Assembly: GCA_021292165.1 (NCBI GenBank)
Contig: CM037878.1
Coordinates: forward strand, 237,675,546 to 237,739,545
Direction: 5' to 3'
Source: Shinisaurus crocodilurus
Lineage: Eukaryota > Chordata > Lepidosauria > Squamata > Shinisauridae
DNA length: 64,000 nucleotides
The notes under the pieces were generated by a model. The model was not told where the DNA came from and searched no databases. It saw only the letters and a program-made list of their open reading frames with translations. This document shows positions 43,499 through 52,744 of the stretch, in pieces (within the stretch, counting starts at the first letter, position 1; every line of letters begins with the position of its first letter). Both the position numbers and the translations under genes were made by a program.

Positions 43499-43880
43499 TG
43501 TTCAGATGGTGAATTGCATGAATTGCATGAAGGGGAATGGGGTACAACAGTATCTCTGCCCCCTCCACACTAGATACCCTGCCACCCTCCTATGTTCAAA
43601 GGCAAATACATCTGCAGTGGGCAGCCTGCTCTACTCTTATAGGGTTCTAAATCAGGGTTCTCAATTTCACAGGAAGCCTTCAGCAACACGTTGAAGCAGG
43701 ACCGGTGCAGGGCAGTTTGGCGCCCCAGGCAAAAAAATATTTAGCGCCCCCCCCTCTCCAAAGCAAAAAAAAAAAAAACCTGCGCCGCCACCACCAACCT
43801 ACCTTCCCCCCCCCGCCTTGGCTGCGGCAGCGGCGGCGGCGGCTGCTGCTGCTGCGGCTGCTGCTGCTGCTGCTCCTGAA

Positions 43881-44011
43881 GTGACGCGATGCGACGGGAC
43901 CCCCGCGCTGTTTTTTGCCCGGGGAAACCATTGCAACAGGGCTGTTTAAGCCCTGTTGCCCTGGTTCCTCCCGCCAAAACAACGCGGGCGGGGCTCCGGA
44001 AGCGACGCGAC
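43881..44011. repeat. 131-bp palindrome inside hAT copy 2
   Basis: Centred on CAGGGCTGTTTAAGCCCTG (43937-43955), the two arms mirror one another with scattered mismatches: GTGACGCGATGCGACGGGAC pairs with the GCTCCGGAAGCGACGCGAC side. It could fold as a long hairpin. Confidence 0.85.
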
Positions 44012-44079
44012 GAAGGTAGGTGACGGGGAGGTTGGGGGGGTGACGGGGGGGTTGGGGGGGTGGCGATGGCGGTGGGAGG

Positions 44080-44405
44080 CGCAGCGGCAGCGAGCGAGCG
44101 GGAGGGCGGAGGGCGGGGGAGGCGCAGCGGCGGGCGAGCGAGCGGGAGGGCGGAGGGCGGGGGAGGCGCAGCGGCGGGCGAGCGAGCGAGCGGGTGGGCG
44201 GGGGGAGGCGCGGCGGCGGCGGCAGGCAGGAGGGTGGGGAGGCGGAGGCCTGGCGGGGGAGGCGGAGGCCTGGCGGGGACGGCGCAGCGGCGGCGGAGGC
44301 CTGGCGGGGGCGGCGCAACGGCAGCGAAGAGGAGTGCAGCGTTTCCGCGCCCTCTTCAGCCGCGCGCCCTCTTCAGCTGCGCGCCCTCTTCAGCCGCGCG
44401 CCCTA
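44080..44405. repeat. GC-rich tandem arrays inside hAT copy 2
   Basis: A unit of about 46 bp (GCGAGCGAGCGGGAGGGCGG with GAGGCGCAGCGGCGGG) occurs about three times from 44083. A GGAGGCGGAGGCCTGGCGGG unit follows (44238-44310). A 19-20-bp unit (CGCGCCCTCTTCAGC) occurs three times at 44347-44405. The open frames through this stretch are low-complexity and not genes. Confidence 0.8.
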
Positions 44406-44560
44406 GGCAACCGCCTAGTTGGCCTAGCGGTAGCGCCGGCCCTGCGTTGAAGGCTGCAGAGCTAGTGATGGAGGGGACAGAGCTGATGTACTTGTTGTCC
44501 CCGCTGTCCCTCCCATGATTCTAATTGCATGGGGGATTTGAATACCCGAATACGGCTGAC

Positions 44561-44767
44561 CGGGGTGGCTGGTGACTCCTATTTCAGTGGGGCTCCTTTT
44601 CCATTGCAGGTTTTTCAGGTTATATTTGGAGCTTCTGTGGTGGTGAACCTATTTTGGGGGTGGAGTTCAGCACCATGGATCACTCCTATGAAGCTACAAA
44701 GACCTGCAAAACCTGCATTGGAAAAGGAGCCCCCCACTGAAATAGGACTCACCACCAGCCTCCCCTG
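44561..44767. mobile_element. palindromic MITE, same family as 20976-21175
   Basis: GTGGCTGGTGACTCCTATTT, CAGTGGGGCTCCTTTTCCAT and TGGTGAACCTATTTTGGGGG on the left are mirrored by TTCAGCACCATGG, TGGAAAAGGAGCCCCCCACT and ATAGGACTCACCACCAGCCT on the right. No convincing target duplication was found. Confidence 0.75.
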
Positions 44768-45775
44768 ACAGCTGATGTCACTGTAGCAGTTCTCACTGCC
44801 AAAGAAATGAGCTGCTTTTAAACCTGAACAGAAGTGCGACTCTTTGGCAGTGGGTTGTGGCAAAAACATCAAAGAGATTCCTTAGACATTTGCAGATTGA
44901 TTGATTGGATTATAGCCTTCATTGAATTCTATTAAACCATGGAAATGTGTCCAGTGGGCTTTGAAACAGACTTCTGGGTCTACCAACACTATTGGTGGCT
45001 AATCAGACTATATGATAAAATAGAGACATATTTTATGTGGAAAGTGTTGGGGGTGAGCAGTCAAAACCTCAAGCCATGTATAAGTACATGATGTGACTGG
45101 GACCACAGAGTCTCTGCATCCTAGAGCAGACACTCTGTGGAATGTTTCCCAGACCTCCTGGGGCAGGATGTGGGCGTTGCCAGTAGCCTTCTCTTCCTCC
45201 CCTGGGAAAAGAGGCTGAGCCATGAACTTGAATGAGTAGCATGTTGTGAAGATGTAGCTGAGAGAACCAGTTCTGAACTTTTCCTAAGTTCAGAACACAT
45301 CAGCTACCACATGATTCCTGCATGACTGTAAATATCTTCTTAAGCCTGCCTGTATCCAATCTGCAAGATCTGAGTGAGTAAAGTATGTTTTTAACCTCCA
45401 AAAGACTGTTTGTCTTGGTAGTATAAAGGGGGGGAAACCAGGTAAAAAGCCCCAGTCTGTCCACACAAAGGGACAGATTGTGTAATTACCAAATTGCTGT
45501 TACTGCTTTAATCGGCAGCTCCACATAGGGGCGGTGCTAGGCAGTTTGGTGCCCTAGGCAAGATCAGATATTTAGCGCCCCCCCTTCCCACTTGAGCCCT
45601 CCCTCCCTCCAGCCCTATGCCCATTATGAAATAAAAGTTTTTTTAAAAAAAAGATGTAATATGTAACACAAACTTAAAATTAGCCTTGAGAATGCATTGT
45701 ACCATGTTATGTATTTTCAGTTCTACTGCATGGCATGGAATCGTGGACTTCAACACAGACTACCATAAAAAAAGA

Positions 45776-46070
45776 TGCACCTGCAGGGAAACTGAGGCAG
45801 AGTAGAAAGAAAGAAAGAAAGAAAGACAAGACAGGTACCTACAGGGAAACTAAGGAAGGAAGGACTGGACAGGCACCTGCAGGGAAACTGAGACAGAGAA
45901 GAAAGGAAGGAAGGAAGGCAAAGACAAGACAAGAAAGGCACCTGCAGGGGAACTGAGGCAAGGAAAGGAGGACAGGCACCTGCAGGGAAACTGAGGTAGA
46001 GAAGAAAGGAAGGAAGGAAAAGACAAGAAAAGTCAGGCACCTGCAGGGAAACGGAGGCAGAGCAGGAGGG
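45776..46070. repeat. minisatellite with CACCTGCAGGGAAACTGAGG units
   Basis: The phrase recurs at about 45777, 45837 (diverged), 45870, 45939, 45976 and 46038. The spacing is 33-69 bases and filled by AGAAAGAAAGG/AAGGAAGG purine tracts. It lies inside hAT copy 3 and was not seen in copies 1 or 2. Confidence 0.85.
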
Positions 46071-46892
46071 AGAGAGAAAGAAGGCGGCGCCCCCAGGAGG
46101 GAGGGGGCTAGGTAGTCCTGCTGGAACTTCTGCCCGCTGCTCAGGGGGGGGGGAGAAAACGGAGCGGGGAGGAGTTCGGCACCCGCTGTGGGTATATGGC
46201 TTCTGTCACTCGGTAAAGTGCCACGGACATTGGCGGTGCTGTAAACATTTATACAGGAACAGCAATCCAGCCCCTCTCCCTCTCCCCCCATTGACCCTGG
46301 CTCACCTCTCTCTCCCCCCTCCCTTCTCTGGTCTCTTTGGGGCATGGATCTCTCTCCTTTGCTTACGTTACTCTGTAAAACACCGTGGCTGGAAAAATCA
46401 ACAGTAACCAGGTGTTGCAGGTGCAGTTAGAAGTTACTTTCCCTTATTTTTACTGCTGTGAACTTTTATATCTCTGTACTCCCTGTATTTACTGTATTAT
46501 TGCTCTGTTTTAAAATGGTTATACAATACTGTCTGCAACACAAACTCTGCTTGGATGCTCTTCGTGTCTGATCTGCCGCAGCCGTAGCAGGAGGGGGAAT
46601 CCCGTGCTGGAACAGGGCAGAAGAAGAGAGCCGAGGAAGGGGAGCAGAAGGGAGGGGCGGTGTGTGAATGCCACTCACGGGGCTGCCCATATTTTGCACG
46701 TTAAAAAGCAAAACTAAGCTGAGCTCTTCTGCACCCAAGAAAAACTGCACAGTACACATGTTTTTGGTGGCCAGCCACAGCAAACATTTCTCCCCCCCCC
46801 CCCCAATCCTGGAAATCCTACTGTGAACATCCCTCTGGCTTCTGAGATTACAGTAGGCAGTGCCAACGCACCTTTCAGCGGATCTTTGTCTA

Positions 46893-46985
46893 GATCTTTG
46901 CCTTCCCCAACCTGGTGCCCTCCAGACGTGTGGAGGAACTACATCTCCCAGAACCCTCCAGCCAGCGTAGCTAACGCTTTCGCGG
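46893..46985. mobile_element. fragment of the palindromic hAT-like MITE family
   Basis: TGCCTTCCCCAACCTGGTGC, CCTCCAGACGTGTGGAGGAA, CTACATCTCCCAGAACCCTC matches the left half of the 31.1/33.1-kb family. It is nested in hAT copy 3. Confidence 0.6.
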
Positions 46986-47447
46986 CTACTGTGCCCAAGG
47001 TGCAGGTCTTGGAGAGGTGGGAGGACTGAGCTCCCTCCGTAGCCCGGGGAGATTTTGGCTCCCGCCCCGAGTTTGAAGCGAGGGAGCCGAGGGTGGCGGA
47101 TCCGGCCCAGTTGCTGGTGGGCTGGCCACAAGTAGCAGCCGCCGCGACCCTCTGGAAGCAGCGTCAGACTGATGGGGGTGGGGCGGAGGAGGTGGATCCG
47201 AAGACGGGAGCAGGCTGTCAAGGCTGTTGTGCTGGCTGGCAGGAGCGGAGCGTTTCTGCGCCCCCTTTACCCATGCACCCTAGGCAGCAGCCTAGTCCAC
47301 CTAGTGGTTGCGCCGGCCCTGGCTCCACACATATCCACGTTTTTCTGCTGCAGTTGGGGTAAGCTCTGCTGAACTTGCACACGCAAGAGGGGAGAGATAA
47401 TAACTTTTTATATCCTCTCCCAGCCCTTTTAGCAATCCCCAACAGAA

Positions 47448-47462
47448 GGGTTCCGGGCCCAG
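47448..47462 (+). promoter_or_regulatory. copia primer-binding site, half-tRNA-iMet type
   Basis: The 15 bases GGGTTCCGGGCCCAG start three bases after the LTR end. The complement of the anticodon arm of vertebrate initiator tRNA-Met is GGGTTATGGGCCCAG, so 13 of 15 match. Drosophila copia is known to prime from this internal tRNA-iMet fragment instead of the tRNA 3' end. No TGG-starting complement to a tRNA 3' end is present here. Confidence 0.7.
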
Positions 47463-47753
47463 AAAGTGGATTATTTTGTGGCAATTGGTAGATTGCATTG
47501 GATTCTCTCAAAAGGAAAAGGTTGAGATCCAAAGGAGCCATATTTTTCTTTGTTACTTCCTGGTAGCCACGAGGCTGAATCCTTTGTCTCCATTGTGAGA
47601 AAAGGAGAAACACCCCCCCCCTTTGCTTTTTCTCAGATAAAAGGCAGTAAGGCAGTGAAGATTTTGAATTTTAAGCAATTTTCCCATTTTGAATTTTGGA
47701 AATTTTCTTTTGATTTTGGAATTTTGGACATTTTCCCAAGTTTTGATTTTAAG

Positions 47754-48746
47754 ATGGCCAGTAAAGATAACTCAGACGAAGCAAGCCTCAAGTTGCCCAA
47801 ATTAACAGAGGACAACTTTATTCAATGGAAAAAGCGCCTAAGAGCCTCTCTTGATAACAAAGAAGTCTTGGGATCCATTGAAAATGAGAAGCCCACTGGG
47901 ACTAATGATGAGGCCAGAGCTGCAATCAAGGTATGGGAAAAGCAGAATAAGATTGCAAAAGCCATGATTTTGAACAGTATTTCAGATGCCCAGATGGTAC
48001 TTGTTGGACAGTCTGATACTGCAGCTCAGATACTTGAGAATCTGGAGCTTACATATGGATTTGCAAGCAAAAGATCACACAGGGTGTGGATGCGAGATTT
48101 ACTTAAATTGAGGCTCAATTTCAAGGAAGATTGTGCTAAACATGTGATAGAATTTCTTGCTATTCTTGAGAAACTAGAACTCACAGAATACAAAATGGAT
48201 CAAGAGCACAAAATCTGTTATTTCCTAGGGTCACTGAGACCCAAATTTGAGACTTTTGTAACTCTCATGGATGGGATACAAGACTTGACTTTTAAAAGGT
48301 TAATTGCCTATTTAAAGGAAGAGTGCACACAAAGGAGAGATGAGTCTCCAGACAGGGGTGCAAAAGCGAATGCTTACAATTGTGTGTCCAAACCCCACAT
48401 GAAAGCAAAACACACACCAAAGAAGGTAGTTTACTTTAACTGCAATAAAGAGGGACACATAGCAAAGGCATGCAAGGCCCCAAAATCCCAAAAGCCTCAT
48501 TCTTTTAAGCAACAAAAGAAGGAGAATTCTGAGAATACCTTTCTGTCTCAGGAAATGAATTTAACAGCCAATAGCTGTAAAAACAAGTCAAGCAAGTGGC
48601 TGCTGGACTCAGGGGCATCCAGTCACTTCGCGTGTGATAAAGATTTCTTTATGGACATTAATGAGATTGACATATCACAAAGTGGGCACATTCAAATTGC
48701 AGATGGCAAAGTTATAAAAGCACAAGGTGCTGGTTCTGAACTGTAA
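47754..48746 (+). pseudogene. copia gag and protease, broken after the protease
   Basis: The start chosen is ATG at 47754 (AAGATGG context); the upstream in-frame part from 47550 is leader. The frame has 330 residues. The N-terminal gag opens LPKLTEDNFIQWKKRLRASL and has VWEKQNKIAKAMILNSISD, the copia capsid pattern. A CCHC knuckle around residues 227-240 has lost its first Cys (TAC, Tyr, at 48432-48434; then NCNKEGHIAKAC). The protease active site WLLDSGASSHF has its Asp at residue 285. A frame change at about 48727-48744 ends the frame. Gag packages the RNA and the protease matures the polyprotein. Confidence 0.9.
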
Positions 48747-50237
48747 GGTGGCAAGTGAAATAAGGGAGAATCTAATGGAAAGAGTTTTCTATGTCCCAGA
48801 ATTTCATTGCAACCTCCTTAGCGTACCCGCACTTGCAAGAAAAGGTTTTGAAATAATTTTCAAGAATGAAATGTGTCAAGTGTCCAAAAATGGGAAAGTG
48901 TTTGCTGAAGCAACTCTAACTAATGGTGTTTATGAGACTGTTATTCCAGAGCCTCAATCTGCCAAGGTGGCATCCCCAAACCGGAGAGATGAAGCCAACC
49001 TGGAGCTGTGGCACAGGAGAATGGGACACAGAAACACAAACGCCATAATGGACATGAAGAAAAAGGAGCTGGCAAGCGGAATGGAGATAACCAAGAATGC
49101 ATCAGCCACAACCAAGTGTGTAAGTTGTGTTACTGAAAAGGCAGTTAAACCCTCATTTCCTCCTTGCACTCAGCAGCGCAGCACCAGCGTACTTGACCTG
49201 GTGTACAGTGATGTATGTGGCCCAATGAATGTTCCATCATTGGGGGGGGGAAATACATACTGATTTTTCTGGACGATTTTTCTAGATACTGTGTGGCTTA
49301 TCTTCTAAAAGATAGGAGCCAAGTAGTGGACATGTTCAAAAAGGTACAATGCCATGGTGAAAAACAAATTCCAGAAGAGTCCAAAGGTCCTAATGACTGA
49401 CAACGGATCGGAATATTGTTCACATGACATGAAGGCCCTTATGGAACAGGAAGGGATTAAACATATAACCACTGTACCATACACTCCACAGCAAAACTCT
49501 GTAGCTGAAAGAAAGTTTAGATCCATCATGGAGATGACACGGTGCATGCTAAAGGATGCATCTCTGCCCCAGCGCTTGTGGGGAGATGCAGCAGCCACTG
49601 CAGTGTACCTCCAGAACAGATTACCTACAAAAGGAGCCACGCACGCGCACACCTTTTGAACTTTGGCACGGGAAAACTCCCAATGTGTCACACATACGAG
49701 TTTTTGGTAGTGTTGCCTATTCATACGTTCCCAAAGAAAATAGGCACAAGCTTGACTCCAGAGCGCAAGAAGGCATCCTTGTGGGATATGTGTCTGGAGG
49801 GAAAGGCTACCGAATTATGGATCTAAAGACAGGGCAAGTCAGGGCAAAGCATGTTGTTCACTTTGATGAAACCAGCAAGGCCAACATCAAAGGAAGTGTC
49901 CTAGAGTTTTCTGATCAATCAGAAGGGGACACACATGAACTAATATGCTTCCCGCCGATAACTCTTGACTCTGTGCACCCAGCTTCCAATGTCATAGCCC
50001 CCTCTACAGGCCGTGAACAGGAAGAAGACGTGGAGGACTGGGATCCTATTGCAGCACCAGAGACCCAGAGGACAACAGTGATGCGGATATGCCAGAGTTG
50101 GAGTCGGAGGAGGAACCTGAGGAGGCTCCAGAACCTCCAGAACCACAGGTTAGACGCTCATCTCGTTCCAACAGGGGCGTGCCACCACCTAGACTGTCCT
50201 ACCTCGCAGGGTCGGCGCTACCACGAGAACCCTCCAC
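48727..50237 (+). pseudogene. copia integrase, several frameshifts
   Basis: Overlapping frames keep the integrase in order. First, REN...VFYVPEFHCNLLSVPALA and LELWHRRMGHRN with CVSCVTEKA, the HHCC pre-integrase domain. The core starts LDLVYSDVCGP; a frame change lies in a G run near 49240-49250 (ILIFLDDFSRY follows). Another is near 49342-49354, before VLMTDNGSEY (second Asp) and QQNSVAERKF (Glu), so all three acidic residues are recognisable. Further shifts lie near 49640-49660 (before FELWHGKTPNVSH) and after 50030, before an RRSSRSNRG-type linker. It would insert the cDNA into the genome but cannot now be made as one protein. Confidence 0.88.
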
Positions 50238-51767
50238 ATGGGAGGAGATTGGGGAGAAGTAAGTCTCTGGAGAAAAGCTGCAGAAGAGGAGATGGAAGCT
50301 CTGCATCAAAACAAAACTTGGATTCTCACAGAACTGCCACCCGGCAAAAAGGCCATTGGAAGTAAGTGGACTTTCAAAATTAAACATGGGGCAGAAGGGG
50401 AAGTACAGCGTTACAAGGCTAGGCTAGTCGCCCAAAGATTTAGCCAGAAATATGGAGAGGACTACGACTCCACATTTGCCCCAACTGTGAGATATAGCAC
50501 CATCCACGCACTCTTAAGCATTGCAGCTTCAAGGTGGATGGAAGTCTGGCACGTAGACATAAAGACAGCATTTTTGTATGGCGAAATCTCTGAGGAGATA
50601 TATATGAAGCAGCCCAAGGGCTTAATCAAGCCTCACCAAGCCCGTTTAGTCTGCCGGATTCAGAAGGGGCTTTATGGACTCAAGCAGGCAGCCAGAGCCT
50701 GGAATGCCAAGCTACGTACAACGCTGACCCAACTTGGGTACAAACAGGGTAAAGCTGACAAATGTCTGTACACTAAATGTACTAATGGACAGTATTCATA
50801 CATCCTCGCATTTGTTGATGACCTAATAATTGCTTCAGCCAGTGAAAAGGAATACACACGTGTAGTTAAACAGCTGAGCAAAGATGTGGAGGTCAAAGAG
50901 CTAGGGAAGGTGCAGTACTACCTAGGGATCCAGATAACAAAAGAAGAGGATGGATCTTTTCTGCTGAGCCAGAGACAGAAGATCATTGAACTGATCGAGA
51001 GCATGGAAATGCAGAACGCAAACCCAGTTTGTACACCCATGAGCACAGACTTCCTGAAAAATCAGGAAGAATCAAAGCCGCTACCCGAAGGCAACCACTA
51101 CAGGTCCGCCATAGGCAAGCTGTTGTACCTGAGAACTACTTGCCAACCCGACATTGCAAATGCGGTGGGTTTACTGAGCAGAAAGGTAAGCTGCCCCACT
51201 GAACGCGATTGGGTGGGTGTTAAAAGGGTGGTTCGCTACCTGAAGGGCACTGTGGACTGTAAGCTGAAGCTGCCAGCTGAGGGGAACCCAGAGCTGGTGG
51301 GGTACTCGGACGCTGACTGGGCTGGGGACATCACTGATAGCAAATCCATGGGTGGTTTTGTATTTTTGCTTGGGAATGGCCCAATCACATGGTCCAGTTA
51401 TAAACAGAACTGTGTAGCTTTGTCCCCAACAGAGTCTGAGTACGTCGTTGCAGCATCAGAAGCGTGCAGAAAGATGACCTGGCTGGAGGAACTAACTATG
51501 GACTTTGGGTTAGTGCGCAAGGGACCTTTTCGCTTGATGGAGGACAACCAGAGTTACCTGAAGCTGGCGCACAATGAGAAGTTCCAAGCCAGGACTAAGC
51601 ACATCAGGGCCGAGTACCATTTCGTTCGAGAAGCCATCCAAAAGGGACTGGTTGAACTAATGTACTGTCCTACAGGGGAGATGACTGCGGATATCCTGAC
51701 CAAACCCCTGCCCAAGGAGAGTTTCCAGAAACTTCGTGTGAAGATGGGACTGTGGGTGGGACAATGA
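50238..51767 (+). pseudogene. copia reverse transcriptase and RNase H, open frame of 509 codons
   Basis: The frame begins inside the polyprotein, not at a natural start; the real sequence resumes at SLWRKAAEEEMEALHQNKTW. The RT has SKWTFKIKHGAEGEVQRYKA, DIKTAFLYGEISEEIYM, GLYGLKQAARAW and the copia box FVDDLI with the Asp pair at residues 194-195, then YYLGIQI. RNase H has GYSDADWAGD, SPTESEYVVAASEA, MEDNQSYL and RTKHIRAEYHF. No stop or frameshift is visible. The family usually has KARLVAKGFSQ where this copy reads KARLVAQRFSQ. The stop is TGA at 51765. Kept open although gag-integrase is broken, so the copy is fairly recent; this is a part of a dead polyprotein, not a host gene. Confidence 0.93.
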
Positions 51768-51797
51768 AAATGTATACTGATGCATGTTGTTTTGTCT

Positions 51798-51806
51798 GAG
51801 AAGGGG
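51798..51806 (+). promoter_or_regulatory. polypurine tract
   Basis: GAGAAGGGG lies two bases before the 3' LTR start, the position for priming plus-strand DNA. Confidence 0.65.
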
Positions 51807-51808
51807 TA

Positions 51809-51820
51809 TGTTGGGGGTGA
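51809..51820 (+). mobile_element. copia 3' LTR, only the first 12 bases
   Basis: TGTTGGGGGTGA equals the first 12 bases of the 5' LTR. After it, the sequence runs into CTCTCT and ATATAT repeats with no further match to the 5' LTR. The 3' LTR has been deleted or replaced. Confidence 0.65.
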
Positions 51821-51831
51821 TCTTTTCCTCA

Positions 51832-51837
<6 letters not shown>

Positions 51838-51890
<53 letters not shown>
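51838..51890. repeat. (CT)n(AT)n compound microsatellite
   Basis: About 13 CT units continue directly into about 13 AT units. It lies where the body of the 3' LTR would be. Confidence 0.95.
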
Positions 51891-52744
51891 GTAATTGGGG
51901 GGAGAAAGTACAAAGACAGAAGCAGTGGAGGAAAAACACAGGAGAGTTACAAGTTGAAGACAATGTGCTTGGAAACCCCACCCCCCTAAAATCCCATGAA
52001 TGAATGAAAGGAGGGTGATTGCATGACAAATGCCTTATCTGAAGGCACCTGGAGTTTAGAATGCCAACGAAAATTAACTGTGGATTATTGGCTCTCTGTA
52101 TACTGACTTTAGGAGATAGTTTGAATGTGATATGTCAAAACCATGAGCATTTCTCAATGAGAAAAGAATGACTACACTCAAATTCACGTTTGCAGATATA
52201 CTGTTCCACTGTCTTCCAACCACACATATTTCTCTTATGAAATATATTGGTTTTTACATGTATTGAAAATGATTCACAATGTCAACAGCAGTGTCACATT
52301 TCTTAATGCATTTATTTGGTTCATAAATACATGGTTCACAAATTAATGTATTTACATTTAAATGAAATTGTGACTACTACAGCAGTGATACAGATTGTCC
52401 CAAATGCAAGCCTGCAACACTGATGTGAGCTGGAAATTTGGATTACTCTTTGTATCAGTTCTAGTTATCTATTTTTGATGGTGCTTTAAATGTTTTGAGA
52501 GAACATTCTGCTCCTTCAGTAATGAATACCAAATCCACATCTGTGTTTAATTAGTACTTTTGCACCATTCATTTTGTGATAAATTAAATAGGCTGACTGA
52601 AGTGTAACATTTTATCAAACAACCAATTATTGTCCTTTGAATGTTCATGATTTAAAATATAGGAGGAAGCCATAAGCATGGTTTTGATCTAATTAGTTTT
52701 CCAGCTCCATTATTAGTAAAAGGTTTAGTGCAGATGCTGTTTAA
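51891..52744. other. no recognisable gene or repeat
   Basis: I looked here for the missing LTR body and its CCCCAACA end and did not find them. No coding motif was seen. Confidence 0.45.

Larger units (their letters stand above)
43689..44452. mobile_element. hAT-type element, copy 2 (748 bp) with target duplication
   Basis: The element proper is 43697-44444, starting CAGGACCGGTGC and ending GCGCCGGCCCTG. CGTTGAAG precedes (43689-43696) and follows (44445-44452) it exactly. Subterminal text (GCAGTTTGGCGCCCCAGGCA; CGCGCCCTAGGCAACCGCCT) matches copies 1 and 3. The interior is GC-rich: trinucleotide GCT/GGC runs (43825-43875), a 131-bp palindrome and tandem arrays. No transposase is present. Confidence 0.93.
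45518..47329. mobile_element. hAT-type element, copy 3 (1796 bp) with target duplication
   Basis: The element proper is 45526-47321, starting TAGGGGCGGTGC and ending GCGCCGGCCCTG. GCTCCACA lies at 45518-45525 and 47322-47329 exactly. The left 100 bases match copy 1 almost base for base (TTTGGTGCCCTAGGCAAGAT). The interior has a CACCTGCAGGG minisatellite, a MITE scrap and a GC-rich right part (TTGCTGGTGGGCTGGCC) shared with copy 1. A 251-codon minus-strand frame (46466-47221) has no domain. Confidence 0.93.
45045..47444 (+). mobile_element. copia 5' LTR, split by hAT copy 3
   Basis: The LTR starts TGTTGGGGGTGA at 45045 and ends CCCCAACA at 47444, the inverted pair TGTTGGGG/CCCCAACA expected of LTR ends. 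Removing the insert and one copy of its duplication leaves about 596 bp. The same 12 bases TGTTGGGGGTGA occur at 51809, just after a purine tract at the end of the RT-RNase H frame, where a 3' LTR should begin. A TATAAG at about 45079 is a possible promoter element. A primer-binding site follows at 47448. Confidence 0.8.

Noticed and set aside
43680..44518. Frames of 152-212 codons in hAT copy 2
   Set aside because: They run through tandem arrays and a palindrome, on both strands, and are low-complexity artefacts.
46466..47221. 251-codon minus-strand frame in hAT copy 3
   Set aside because: No transposase or other domain motif; it spans a MITE fragment and GC-rich DNA of the element, so it is a chance frame.
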